A stretch of 64,000 nt of DNA. Origin: Microthrixaceae bacterium (lineage in GTDB: Bacteria > Actinomycetota > Acidimicrobiia > Acidimicrobiales > Poriferisodalaceae). The stretch covers positions 281,920-345,919 of the forward strand of contig WTFX01000029.1 of NCBI GenBank assembly GCA_011523825.1. The letters run 5' to 3'. The notes below the pieces were generated by a model. That model searched no databases. It saw only the letters and a program-made list of their open reading frames with translations, and had not been told where the DNA came from. The translations under genes were made by a program, and so were the position numbers. This document shows positions 43,147 through 52,486 of this stretch, one piece after another (within the stretch, counting starts at the first letter, position 1; the number at the start of each line of letters is the position of its first letter).

Positions 43147-45000
43147 TTAGGGCACTCGAGCGACGAACAGACGGGGTGCCGCTGGCGAAGTCGGATCAGA
43201 ACTGTCACCGTCGCCTGGGTCAGCGAGCCGAGGCGGCGTGGAGGGCTGCAGCATCGCGACGAGGTAGTCGGCGCCGACAGCGAGCCTGACATCGGCCCCC
43301 GAATCGCAGGTGTCGAATGCCTCGGGAAGTGCTTGCCAGCCCCAGTCGACGCCGTCTGCGGACCATCCGACCCACGGCCAGAACTCCGGAAAGACACCCG
43401 CGGCCCATCCCGACTGCGTCCCCTGCCGCTGCACCAAGACACCAGGTCGGCCGGAGGTCCACCAGCATTGCCCGAACACCGGCTGGAGGTCGAAGGCATC
43501 AAACGTGACAAGCTCATCGGCCGTATCGGGATCGTCGAACACCAGCTTGTACGACAACCCTTGACCCTGCTGATGCGTGCCCGCAGGCGTGTCAGGGCCG
43601 TCGAAGAGGCGGCTCTCGAACACGTACACCGCCCTTTCCGCACTGAGATCCCAGAGCGTCATGCCGCCGGACGGTTCGTCGTAGCGCAGTTGGTAGCCGT
43701 CTTTCGCGGCATGCCCGGCCCGGGCGTACGACCATCCATCGGGCATCGACAACGTGGCGAACGCCACGAGACCTGCTGGTCCGGCCTGTAGCTGATCGAT
43801 GGTGCTGAGGCGCTCGAATACCGCCGTCTCGACAGGAGGTTGGTCGGCAGACTCGCGGGTAACGCGCACCCGCCCCCGCTCGGAGCCTTCCCTCCATGAT
43901 GACCAGACGAATCCTGCCGCGTCGATCGCTGACGCTTCTCGATGAGTGCCCTCCGCGTACTCGTCGAATGGTCCCTTTCGCCATTCGTTGCCGTCAGGCG
44001 AGCTCAGCTTCCTAGGGGATTCAGTCGTCACGATCAGGACGACTCCATCGGAGGCTGGCCCCGGTGGCGCTTGTGGCTGCGGTGCGACGTGTGACCAGTC
44101 ATCGGTCAGCAGGATGAAGCCCGCTTCGGTCCACCGCCCGACCGCGTCCGAGCCGCCTGATTCCGCCTGGTGCATAAGGGTCGTGCCGTCACCACCGAAG
44201 AGATGAATGCGAGCGTCGCTCTGGTCGCGCTCGATAGCGACAATCTGCTCCGCGCTGAGCGCTAGCTCGGTGTAGGTCAGGATGACTTCAAACTCCTCCG
44301 CAGCACTGTCGTCATTCGCCGGGCGGCGAAACTCAACCGCGATCGCGTCGTCGTCCAGCGTCCGATACACCATGAAGGCACCATCGGGGATCAGACCTCG
44401 ATCCGCAAGCAGCGACTCGAGGTCGAAAGTCGAGAAGCTGAGCACAGCTACGACAATCTGACGGCCCGACGCGAGCACGTCCACTACCCGCAGTGACCGG
44501 GATGCGTATTCCGGGGGCTGCTCGTCCGCCATTGAAGCGAGCGTCGCCTCGATCCAGTTCGCACCACGGTCGTCGCTGACGAACACATCGCCGAAGATCT
44601 CAGCATCGCCGCGATGGATGCCGGGGGGCGCTCCGATGAGCACCCACCGATCACCGCTCGCGTCCATAGTGAGCGGTACGACACCGTCGGGTAGTGGAAT
44701 CGCCGTCCACTCGTGCCCATCTTCGGTGACACGAACGGCGAATGATCCGCCAGGCAGACGGCCGCCGATCACAACGCGTCCGTCACTCGTGGTCTCCACA
44801 AGAGTCGCTGTCTCGAACGCGATTTCCAACTCGGTCCACTGCAGAACCGGACCGGTCGACAGGTCAGACGGCGTTGGCACGTCCCAGCTACCGGGTGCGC
44901 ACGCCGCGAAGCTCAGCGCAGCCGCAACGACCGAGAGCAGCCACCTCACTGCCTTCTTGCACCCCTGGCACACCAACGAGCGGAGCCTAGGTCTGGGCAT
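43147..45000 (-). CDS. Large hypothetical lipoprotein with sialidase/BNR-like repeats
   Basis: A 617-residue exported protein. The signal peptide ends in LSFAAC, a lipobox. The rest is beta-rich with repeated Asp-box-like segments such as VFVSDDRGANWIEA and others of the type G..W, suggestive of a beta-propeller. No catalytic residues recognised. ATG 45000 gives a proper signal peptide; an upstream GTG would add 14 residues. Divergent from dapD. Function unknown. Confidence 0.65.
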   Translation of the reverse strand: MPRPRLRSLVCQGCKKAVRWLLSVVAAALSFAACAPGSWDVPTPSDLSTGPVLQWTELEIAFETATLVETTSDGRVVIGGRLPGGSFAVRVTEDGHEWTAIPLPDGVVPLTMDASGDRWVLIGAPPGIHRGDAEIFGDVFVSDDRGANWIEATLASMADEQPPEYASRSLRVVDVLASGRQIVVAVLSFSTFDLESLLADRGLIPDGAFMVYRTLDDDAIAVEFRRPANDDSAAEEFEVILTYTELALSAEQIVAIERDQSDARIHLFGGDGTTLMHQAESGGSDAVGRWTEAGFILLTDDWSHVAPQPQAPPGPASDGVVLIVTTESPRKLSSPDGNEWRKGPFDEYAEGTHREASAIDAAGFVWSSWREGSERGRVRVTRESADQPPVETAVFERLSTIDQLQAGPAGLVAFATLSMPDGWSYARAGHAAKDGYQLRYDEPSGGMTLWDLSAERAVYVFESRLFDGPDTPAGTHQQGQGLSYKLVFDDPDTADELVTFDAFDLQPVFGQCWWTSGRPGVLVQRQGTQSGWAAGVFPEFWPWVGWSADGVDWGWQALPEAFDTCDSGADVRLAVGADYLVAMLQPSTPPRLADPGDGDSSDPTSPAAPRLFVARVP

Positions 45001-45088
45001 CTCGACGAAGGTGCTGCGTGGACAGGGACGAAGCCTCGTCAACTAAATGCGGCGACGGGTTGGCGGGTTGTGGTGGCAGGATGCGCAG

Positions 45089-46006
45089 ATGGGCAACTCG
45101 GGCAGCATCAGTGCAGTCGGGCACAGCTATGTCGACGCCGCTACAGGAACGCAGCTGGACGCCTGGTTTCCGGAAGGAGCGACAGAGGACTCGCCGCCGG
45201 CCCGCTCGTGCCTGGCGGTCGAGCTCGGCGTCAATGTCGGCGAGACACTCACCGTCACGATCGACGATCTCGATGCGCCTCCGGCGGACCTGGCAGATGC
45301 GTACCTGCGGCTGCACCTGCTGAGCCGCCGGGAAATCAAGCCTCACGACGCCAACCTCGACGGCATGTTCGGCCTGATGACCAATTGCGCGTGGACCAGC
45401 GCGGGGCCGGTGCTGCCCGAACGAGTCGACGATCTGCGGACTGCGGCAGCCGCGCGCAGCCAGCCCGTCACGGTCACGGCGGTCGACAAGATTCCGCGCA
45501 TGGTCGACTACGTGATCCCGGCAGGCGTGCGCATCGGCGACGCCGATCGGGTGCGGCTCGGCGCCCACCTGGCCGACGGCACCACGGTCATGCACGAGGG
45601 ATTCGTCAACTTCAACGCCGGCACGCTCGGGCCTGCCATGGTCGAAGGCCGTATCTCTGCCGGCGTGGTCATCGGCGCGCATTCGGACCTCGGCGGCAGC
45701 GCGTCGACCATGGGCATGCTGTCGGGCGGCGGCCGGGAGCGAGTTTCCATCGGCGAGCACTGCCTGCTGGGCGCCAACTCCGGCATCGGAATCGCGCTCG
45801 GCGACAATTGCACGGTCGAAGCCGGGCTGTACGTGACTGCGGGCAGCCGGATCACACTGCCCGACGGCTCCGTCGTGAAGGGCCGGGACATCTCTGGACA
45901 CTCGGGCATGCTCCTCATCCGCAACAGCGTCACCGGCGCCATCGAGATGCGAGTCGCCGACCCGGGCCGCTGGGAAGGCATCAACCCCGAACTCCACAAG
46001 AACTGA
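45089..46006 (+). CDS. dapD: 2,3,4,5-tetrahydropyridine-2,6-dicarboxylate N-succinyltransferase
   Basis: A 305-residue left-handed beta-helix acyltransferase of lysine/meso-diaminopimelate synthesis. Diagnostic are MVDYVIPAGVRIGDADRVRLG, MHEGFVNFNAGTLGPAMVEG, and GGSASTMGMLSGGG, the actinobacterial DapD pattern. It transfers succinyl from succinyl-CoA to tetrahydrodipicolinate in the cytoplasm. ATG 45089 precedes the conserved start GSISAVGHSY. Confidence 0.93.
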   Translation: MGNSGSISAVGHSYVDAATGTQLDAWFPEGATEDSPPARSCLAVELGVNVGETLTVTIDDLDAPPADLADAYLRLHLLSRREIKPHDANLDGMFGLMTNCAWTSAGPVLPERVDDLRTAAAARSQPVTVTAVDKIPRMVDYVIPAGVRIGDADRVRLGAHLADGTTVMHEGFVNFNAGTLGPAMVEGRISAGVVIGAHSDLGGSASTMGMLSGGGRERVSIGEHCLLGANSGIGIALGDNCTVEAGLYVTAGSRITLPDGSVVKGRDISGHSGMLLIRNSVTGAIEMRVADPGRWEGINPELHKN

Positions 46007-46141
46007 CAGCGCACCTCCCCACGGGCGGCAGCAACAGTCGAGCCGCCAGCGACTGCCTGATCGGAACGGATTTGAGCCCGGAAGCGCCAGCGATGGGAGC
46101 GGTATCGTCGAATGCGCCGCAGGGACATCAAGGGGACCGCC

Positions 46142-47329
46142 ATGGCCTACGTCGAGGACAGGATCATTCACGACGCCGATGCGCACACCATGGAACCGCC
46201 GGAGTGGCTGGAGCCCTTCGCTTCGGCCGAGGTGGCGCGATACGCGCTCGACCATTTCTCCATCGGCGACAACGACAAGGTGTTCGCTGACATCGAGAAG
46301 GCCCGGGCTCGCCAGGCCGACCCGGAGTTCCGCGCCGGCGCCGCGGCCGAGGTGATGCTGCGCAAGAACTACATCGCACCCGGCGCCTGGGATCCCGCCG
46401 ACCGGTCGCAGGCGCTCGACGATCTGGGCTTCGCCAGCCAGCTCGTGTTCCCGTCGATGCCCAACACGCTCATCGAGGAAATGGAGCACGCTGCCGAGCC
46501 GGCCCTCACCTACGCCGCGTCGACCGCTGCGAACCGGGCGCAGATCGCGTTCTGCTCCGGCGACCCGCGGTTGCTGCCGGTGTGCTCGGTGCCGCTGCAG
46601 GACATCGACCGGGCCGGCCCGCACGCCCGTCAGGCCATCGACGACGGCGCTGCGGCGCTGCTGATCCCCAACCGCATGCCCAAGCACCACGCCCACAGCC
46701 ATGTCGGCTTCGACCCGGTGTGGGCCGCCGCGCAGGACGCCGGCATCCCCGTCGTGATGCACGTGGCCACGCCGGACTTGGTGATGCCGCCGCAGCATCG
46801 CAACAACGGGTTGCCGCCCGAGCCCGACTTCCACGGCGGCGGCGAGAACTTCCGCTCCGTTTCCTATATGGCGATCTCGGCCGCGCCGCTGCAGGCGCTC
46901 TCGATGCTGATCTTCGACGGCGTGCTCGAGCGATTTCCCGAGCTGAAGATCGGGGTGATCGAGCTGGGCGCCGTCTGGGTGCCGGGCTTCATGCGCCAGC
47001 TCGAAGCCGCCTTCGACGCCTTCGAGCGCCACGAGCAACGGCTGGGCAAGCTCAGCTTGCGCCCCTCGGAGTATGTGCACCGCCAGGTGCGGGTCACCCC
47101 CTACCCCACTGAGCCGACCGGGTGGATCATCGAGAACACGGCGCCGGAGATCTGCATGTTCAGCTCCGACTATCCCCATGTGGAAGGCGGCCGCAACCCG
47201 TTGCGGCGCTTCGATCGCGAAGTCGAGCACCTGCCTGCCGACGTGCAGGAACGATTCTTCCGGCTCAACTTCGAGGACCTGATGGGCACCGCCGTGACCG
47301 ACGTGCCGGTCGTGGCGGCGGCTGCATAG
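46142..47329 (+). CDS. Amidohydrolase family protein (COG2159 type)
   Basis: A 395-residue TIM-barrel metal-dependent hydrolase. The N-terminus has IIHDADAHTMEPPEWL (the first metal site is DAH rather than HxH, as in many decarboxylase-like members). Later come VVMHVATPD, the invariant FSSDYPHVEGGRNPLRRF with the metal Asp, and LKIGVIELGAVWVPGF. Members include aromatic-acid decarboxylases. Substrate unknown. ATG 46142 follows an aagggga site. Confidence 0.85.
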   Translation: MAYVEDRIIHDADAHTMEPPEWLEPFASAEVARYALDHFSIGDNDKVFADIEKARARQADPEFRAGAAAEVMLRKNYIAPGAWDPADRSQALDDLGFASQLVFPSMPNTLIEEMEHAAEPALTYAASTAANRAQIAFCSGDPRLLPVCSVPLQDIDRAGPHARQAIDDGAAALLIPNRMPKHHAHSHVGFDPVWAAAQDAGIPVVMHVATPDLVMPPQHRNNGLPPEPDFHGGGENFRSVSYMAISAAPLQALSMLIFDGVLERFPELKIGVIELGAVWVPGFMRQLEAAFDAFERHEQRLGKLSLRPSEYVHRQVRVTPYPTEPTGWIIENTAPEICMFSSDYPHVEGGRNPLRRFDREVEHLPADVQERFFRLNFEDLMGTAVTDVPVVAAAA

Positions 47330-47396
47330 GCACCGGCGCACGCAACCCGACGAGACCTCCGCACCCACGCGACCACGACCCGAGAGGCAACGCCAG

Positions 47397-47732
47397 ATGG
47401 GAATCCGGCTCGACAAGCCTTGGCAGCCACTCGACAGCACTGCAATCGATGCACTGCCCGCGCAGCTCGGCGTCTACCAGGTCGCCGATTCAGGCGGCAC
47501 CGTGCTGTCGGTGGGTTACGCCGGCGCCCGTGAGCTGTTCGGCATGCAATCCGCGCTACAGCGGGAGATCGAGCAACTGGGTGCCGCGGCCACGCAGTTC
47601 CGCTGCGAGTTCACCTCCAACTACCGCAGCCGCTGGGACGAGCTGCTGATGCTGCATCTCGCCGACTACGGCGAGCTTCCCGAACCGCAGCGCGACCAGG
47701 CACGACGCGTCGGGCGACTCTCCCCCGCCTGA
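47397..47732 (+). CDS. Small hypothetical protein with GIY-YIG-like pattern
   Basis: A 111-residue protein. The order LGVYQVADSGGTVLSVGYAGA, then FRCEFTSNYRSRWDELLMLH, recalls the GIY-YIG nuclease fold (first strand with GVY, second strand with VGY, an Arg helix, and Glu in the helix), but no exact match is claimed. Acyl chain genes flank it on the minus strand. ATG 47397 follows a gagag site. Confidence 0.6.
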   Translation: MGIRLDKPWQPLDSTAIDALPAQLGVYQVADSGGTVLSVGYAGARELFGMQSALQREIEQLGAAATQFRCEFTSNYRSRWDELLMLHLADYGELPEPQRDQARRVGRLSPA

Positions 47733-47766
47733 CAGCTCCAGATCGAGGCACCGAGGCCTCGACAGT

Positions 47767-48987
47767 TCAGATGATTCGCTCGGCGGCGAGCTCAGTCAGG
47801 TCGTCACCGTCGAGACCGCAGAACTCGCCGTAGACCGCCTCGTTGTCGGCCCCGACAGGTCGGAATGGCTCGAGGGGGCGCATGTCCGAGCCGTGCCAGT
47901 GCAGCGGGCTGTGGGCCAGCGGGATCTCGCCGAGGCCGTCCAATTCGGTCCATTGCAGGAAGCCGCGTTCGATCATGTGCTCGTCGTGGACCACGTCAGT
48001 CACCTCGCGCACCTCGGCCACCGGCACACCGGCCGCACCGAACGCAGCGGCTGCTTCTGCCCGGGTCTGCTCTGACGTCCAGCCTGAAACCAGATCGTCC
48101 ACTTCGTCCATGTGCTCGCAGCGGCCCGCATTGCTGCGCAGGCGCTCGTCGCTGAGCAAGTCGGCGCGGCCGATCACCTCCAGCACGGCCCGCCAGTGCG
48201 AGTTCATGGCTGCAATCAACGCAATGTGCCCGTCGCTGCACGGGTACACGTTGGACGGCGAGACGCTCATGGCCGCGTTGCGATTGCCCATCCGACCAGT
48301 CACCCCATGCAGCTGCCATGCCTGCAGCGACGTGGTGAGCGTGTAGTAGGTCGCCTCTGCCATCGACGTCGACACCAGGCGTCCCCGGCCTGTCCGCTGC
48401 GCCTCGAACAGCGCCGTCACCACGGCGCCGTACAGGTGGGTGCCGCCGAGGAAGTCGATGAACGTCGCCCCGGACTTGACCGGCGGGCGGTCGGCGAAGC
48501 CGTTGATGCTCATGACACCCATGTGCGCCTGGACGGTGACGTCCATGGCAGTCCGCTGCGCGTCCGGACCGTCGAGGCCGTAGCCACTGGCCTGCGCGAA
48601 CACCAGCTTGGGGTTGGTCTGCCACAGCGTCTCGGCATCGATGCCGAGCCGCTCAGGCACGCCGGGAGCGAAGTTGCACAGCACCGCATCGGCACCGTTG
48701 GCCAGCTCGATGAACAGCTCCCGCCCGCGGGGCGACTTGAGGTCCAGCGACACGGTTTCTTTCGACGAGTTGAGCATGGCGTAGGGCAGCCCGTGGCTGT
48801 GGCCCCGCAGCGCCTCGCCGCGCGGGTGCTCCACCTTGATGACCCGTGCACCCGAATACGCCAGCAACAAGCCGGCGTACGGCCCCTGGTAAATCTGCCC
48901 GAGGTCGAGCACGACCACGCCGTCGAGCGGCAACGGCCGGGCCGATTCGCCGGTCCCAGTATCGGACTCGGTGTGGGATTCGCTCAC
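47767..48987 (-). CDS. CaiB/BaiF family CoA transferase
   Basis: A 406-residue class III CoA transferase: LDGVVVLDLGQIYQGPYAG, RVIKVEHPRGEALRG and ASGYGLDGPDAQRTAMDVT with GATFIDFLGGTHLYGAV. GTG 48987 overlaps the acyl-CoA dehydrogenase stop as GTGA, so the two are coupled. It probably loads CoA on the acid that the dehydrogenase then oxidises. The paralogue at 6622-7896 is only distantly similar by eye. Confidence 0.88.
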   Translation of the reverse strand: MSESHTESDTGTGESARPLPLDGVVVLDLGQIYQGPYAGLLLAYSGARVIKVEHPRGEALRGHSHGLPYAMLNSSKETVSLDLKSPRGRELFIELANGADAVLCNFAPGVPERLGIDAETLWQTNPKLVFAQASGYGLDGPDAQRTAMDVTVQAHMGVMSINGFADRPPVKSGATFIDFLGGTHLYGAVVTALFEAQRTGRGRLVSTSMAEATYYTLTTSLQAWQLHGVTGRMGNRNAAMSVSPSNVYPCSDGHIALIAAMNSHWRAVLEVIGRADLLSDERLRSNAGRCEHMDEVDDLVSGWTSEQTRAEAAAAFGAAGVPVAEVREVTDVVHDEHMIERGFLQWTELDGLGEIPLAHSPLHWHGSDMRPLEPFRPVGADNEAVYGEFCGLDGDDLTELAAERII

Positions 48988-50150
48988 TTGAAGCTGCCGC
49001 CGAGGATGTCGCGGGCCATGATCAGGCGCTGCACCTCGCTGGGGCCCTCGCCGATGCGCCGGATCCGCAGCTCCCGGTACCAGCGCTCCAGCGGCAAGTC
49101 CTTGGTGACGCCGATGCCGCCATGGATCTGGATGCAGCGGTCCACCACCCGGCCGGCGGCCTCTGATGCCACCAGCTTCGCCATTGCCGCCTCGGTGCGG
49201 AACCGCTCGCCGCGGTCGGCCTTCTGAGCTGCCTCGAGCACGCACCAGCGACCGTGGCGGATGTCGATCTCGTTGTCGACGATCATCCACTGGACCGCCT
49301 GCTTCTCGGCCAGAACCGAGCCGAAGGTCTCGCGGCTGCGGGCCCACTCGATCGCCATCTCCTGCGCCATGATCGCTGGCCCCAGGCAGCCCGCTGCATA
49401 CGGGATGCGCTGGCGACTCAGCCGGTCGTTGGCGATGCCGAATCCGCCATTCACTTCACCGAGCACGTGGCTCTCGGGCACCCGCATGTCGGTGAACTCC
49501 AGCTCGGTGGCATAGCGGGTGGCGCGAAGCGTGTGCACCACGCGGCGCACATTGAACCCGGGCGTGTCGGTGTCGACGATGAAGGCCGTGACGCCGTTTC
49601 GACTGGGGTCGTCGGACGTGCGGGCGAACAGCAAGGCATAGTCGGCCTTGTCGGCACCGGAGATGAACAGCTTCGAGCCGTTCAGCACCCACTCGTCGCC
49701 GTCCTTGTAGCCCCGGGTGCGGATGGCCCGCCCGGGATCGGAGCCGCCCGATGGCTCAGTCAAGGCGAAACAGCCCGTCTTCTCGCCCCGCAATGTCGGG
49801 TAGAGCCACCGTTGCTTTTGCTCGTCGGTGGCCTCGTAGAGCTGTGCCAGCCCGGCCCCGCCGAACACGCCGTAGCACGGGTTGTAGAGCCCGGCGCGGT
49901 GCTTGGACATCTCGATGGCCATGAGCGCCCGGGTAGTGGTGTCGAGGCCTGGTCCCCCGTACTCCGCCGGGATGTCGAGCCCGTAGAAGCCCATGTCGCG
50001 AGTCATCTGCGTGAGCCGGGCAGCGTCGTCGGGTTCCAGCTCGCCGGCATCAGGGTCGAGGTCGGCCTCCAGGGGGATGATCTCGCTCTCGACGAAGCGT
50101 CGAACCGTCTCGACGATCAGCGCCTGCTCGTCGCTCATGGAGAAATCCAC
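48984..50150 (-). CDS. Acyl-CoA dehydrogenase
   Basis: A 388-residue flavoprotein: CFALTEPSGGSDPGRAIRT (FAD/substrate loop), the hinge MAKLVASEAAGRVVDRCIQIHGGIGVTKDLPLERWYRELRI typical of the C-terminal domain, and DYALLFARTSDDPS. It introduces a trans double bond into an acyl-CoA. The active-site Glu location cannot be fixed by eye. It is followed, with overlap, by the CoA transferase. Confidence 0.9.
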   Translation of the reverse strand: MDFSMSDEQALIVETVRRFVESEIIPLEADLDPDAGELEPDDAARLTQMTRDMGFYGLDIPAEYGGPGLDTTTRALMAIEMSKHRAGLYNPCYGVFGGAGLAQLYEATDEQKQRWLYPTLRGEKTGCFALTEPSGGSDPGRAIRTRGYKDGDEWVLNGSKLFISGADKADYALLFARTSDDPSRNGVTAFIVDTDTPGFNVRRVVHTLRATRYATELEFTDMRVPESHVLGEVNGGFGIANDRLSRQRIPYAAGCLGPAIMAQEMAIEWARSRETFGSVLAEKQAVQWMIVDNEIDIRHGRWCVLEAAQKADRGERFRTEAAMAKLVASEAAGRVVDRCIQIHGGIGVTKDLPLERWYRELRIRRIGEGPSEVQRLIMARDILGGSFK

Positions 50151-50259
50151 GCTGCATCTCCTTGCCTCGGCGCCCGATGCTAGGTCTCAGCCCGCTTCGG
50201 GACCTGTCGGACGCGACCCCATTTGACCGTGGAGGCGGCAGGGTCCTGGGCGTTTGCGG

Positions 50260-51270
50260 TTAGCCGGCAGTCCAGTCGAGCTGGGCGAACGCTGGGGCGA
50301 CGACAAGCCGGTCGCCGACCGAGACTGACAGGTCGACGCTGAATCCAGCATCGTCGGCTGTCGCGATCGTGCCGGAGCAGGTCACCGTCTCATCGGCGTG
50401 CACCGGCGCGCGATTCCGGTACGCGAGCCGGACCAGCCGGGCGCCAGGGCCGGCGGCGCGCAAGACGCATTCCGCCAGCAACGCACCGAGCATCTGGCCG
50501 TCGACCAGCGGCATCGGAGCGCCCAGCCGCCGAGCGTGAGCCTCGTCGTAGTGCAGGCGATGCCAATCCCAAGTGGCGGCGCCGTACGCGACCATGTCCG
50601 CCAAGGCGATTCGCCGGTGCAGCGGTGGGAGCGACCGGCCGGGACTCAGACGCTCCCGAGGCAGCGGTTCGGGGCCCGCAGAGGCACCGAGAGACTCCGC
50701 CCCACCGGCGGTCGCTCGGTCGTCCGCCTCGGGGGCTGGTGTCGCCGGCACGGCCGCTGCCGCGGAGCCTTGGGCCGCGTCCGCCTCGGCTTCCTCATCG
50801 GGCTGAGCGGCCTCGAGCGGGCGGAAGATCATCGTCTCGGCATTCGTCGCCAACCGGTCGCCGCCGGCGGAATATGCCGCCTCGGCAGTGACGAACAGGA
50901 GCGAATGGCCCTCTCGGTCGGGCCGCTCGCTCGCATCGGTCAGTGTCCACGTCGTGGAGATGACATCGTCGAACCGGGCAGGCCGATCGAACCGGTAGTC
51001 GTTGCCTCCCCGGAACATGGCGCATCGCACCGGCAGCGGAAGTTTCCAAGCGTGCCCGAGGTACGCATTCCCATCTGGCACTGCGCGGCCGGTGAGCTGC
51101 GCTGTCTCGCAGATAAGCGTCGGCGGCGCCTCGTCCCGCCAACGTCCCGGATCGGCACCGATGGCCAGGGCGAAATAGCGAATGGACGCCCGGCCGAGCG
51201 CTTCGGGCGCCATGTACGTCACCGTCGTGCCGAGCGCGGCGCGCACTTCAGGAGTCAGCAACTGCGTCAT
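50260..51270 (-). CDS. Double-hotdog MaoC/FAS1-like dehydratase
   Basis: A 336-residue protein that fuses two hotdog halves: an N-terminal FAS1-type domain (PEALGRASIRYFALAIGADPGRWRDEAPPTLICETAQL) and a C-terminal hydratase-like half (MVAYGAATWDWHRLHYDEAHAR). They are joined by a ~60-residue Ala/Glu-rich linker. Related proteins hydrate beta-hydroxyacyl- or mesaconyl-CoA-type thioesters. The linker is probably disordered. Substrate unknown. In the catabolic group with the acyl-CoA dehydrogenase. Confidence 0.75.
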   Translation of the reverse strand: MTQLLTPEVRAALGTTVTYMAPEALGRASIRYFALAIGADPGRWRDEAPPTLICETAQLTGRAVPDGNAYLGHAWKLPLPVRCAMFRGGNDYRFDRPARFDDVISTTWTLTDASERPDREGHSLLFVTAEAAYSAGGDRLATNAETMIFRPLEAAQPDEEAEADAAQGSAAAAVPATPAPEADDRATAGGAESLGASAGPEPLPRERLSPGRSLPPLHRRIALADMVAYGAATWDWHRLHYDEAHARRLGAPMPLVDGQMLGALLAECVLRAAGPGARLVRLAYRNRAPVHADETVTCSGTIATADDAGFSVDLSVSVGDRLVVAPAFAQLDWTAG

Positions 51271-51350
51271 GTTTCCCGCTCTTGTTCCCAGTTTCGATGA
51301 GATACAGGCTCACGGGCCGCTCGGGCCCCGGCTTCGCCCGGCTCTGCCTC

Positions 51351-52475
51351 TCAGGGCATCAAGGCGACGGCTTCCACCTCGATCAGCCAGCGGCGACTGA
51401 GCAGCCCCGACACCACGACACCAGTGGAGGCGGGGAACGGTCGGCCCATCACCCGCTGGCGCACCTCTCCGACGGCCCGGTAGTCGCCGACGCCGTCGGG
51501 CGTCACGTACTCGACGGTCTTGACGAGGTTGTCGATGGAGGTGCCGGCCATCTCGCAGATGGCGGCGATCTCGCCGTAGACGAATTCGGCCTGCCCGCCG
51601 ATGTCGCCCTCGGCGACGGTCTCGCCAGTGCCGAGATTGAACGCTGTCGTGCCGGAAATGAACAGCAGCCCGCCGGCCTCTACCGCTGGGCTGAAGGTGA
51701 GCGACGAGTAGGCCTCAGCCAGGTACGGCACGACTGTCTTGGGATGCGCCGACGCCCACACATCGAGCGCCACGAGGGCTTCGGGATGAGGCAGCTCGGG
51801 CATCAGCAACCCCGTCGACGACGGGAACTGCGGTGCGAGCAGCCGCCGGCGTGCCTCCGCGGTCTCGTTGTACTGGCGGCGGGTGGCCGCGGTCGTCTGC
51901 TGCACGATCCTCACGACGTTGCTCAGATCCATGCCGTGAGATTCGAGGCGGCGGCCGGCTTCTTCGAGCGCCCACTCGCACTGACCGACGAAGTCGCCCG
52001 GCAGCACCGCGTTGCCATCGTCGTCGACGGGCAGCACCTGGGGCACGTGCACCAGCCCATCGACCCGGCCGGCCACGACTTCTACTTCCACCAGCGCCTC
52101 GGGCCGCACGAGCGATTCGACGACGAACGTCGAGGGTCGGACCCCACCGACAGCCGAGCCCAAGCCATGCGGTCGTTCGCCCGCGATGCCGTCTCGCTCA
52201 GGGGCGCCCGCGACGGTGACGTATTCGGTTACCTCGGAGCATTCGCTGATGTCGCGCCCGGCCGCGTCGAGCACCGCCTCCACTTTGGCCCAGCACACGC
52301 TGGCCTGCTCGGCACCGTCGCCGCGCACGGTGACCCGCCCGGACTCTGCGTCATATGCGCCCGCGGTCTGGCCCGCCAGCCATGCCGCCCCGCCAGCCTC
52401 GATGCCCTGTGAGAAGGAATACCGGCTGGTGTCCAGCCACGGAAATGGCTCCGGGGTGATCTCCTGGGGAGGCAT
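51351..52475 (-). CDS. Protein with three RidA-like domains
   Basis: A 374-residue protein. The first RidA-like unit spans about 1-130 (SFSQGIEAGGAAWLAGQTAG to VRPEALVEVEVVAG), the second about 130-250 (with FPSSTGLLMPELPHPEALVALDVWAS) and the third about 250-374 (FSPAVEAGGLLFISGTTAFN to FPASTGVVVSGL). Each ends with the RidA-type strand pair. Three units in a row would mimic the trimer that RidA normally forms. ATG 52475 is followed by a compact start. Confidence 0.75.
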   Translation of the reverse strand: MPPQEITPEPFPWLDTSRYSFSQGIEAGGAAWLAGQTAGAYDAESGRVTVRGDGAEQASVCWAKVEAVLDAAGRDISECSEVTEYVTVAGAPERDGIAGERPHGLGSAVGGVRPSTFVVESLVRPEALVEVEVVAGRVDGLVHVPQVLPVDDDGNAVLPGDFVGQCEWALEEAGRRLESHGMDLSNVVRIVQQTTAATRRQYNETAEARRRLLAPQFPSSTGLLMPELPHPEALVALDVWASAHPKTVVPYLAEAYSSLTFSPAVEAGGLLFISGTTAFNLGTGETVAEGDIGGQAEFVYGEIAAICEMAGTSIDNLVKTVEYVTPDGVGDYRAVGEVRQRVMGRPFPASTGVVVSGLLSRRWLIEVEAVALMP

Positions 52476-52486
52476 GGTTCGTGCTC

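Noticed and set aside
44987..47440. A long minus-strand open frame (817 codons) opposite dapD and the amidohydrolase
   Set aside because: It is antisense to two well-supported genes and has the Arg/Gly/His-rich composition typical of non-coding frames in GC-rich DNA. No family motifs.
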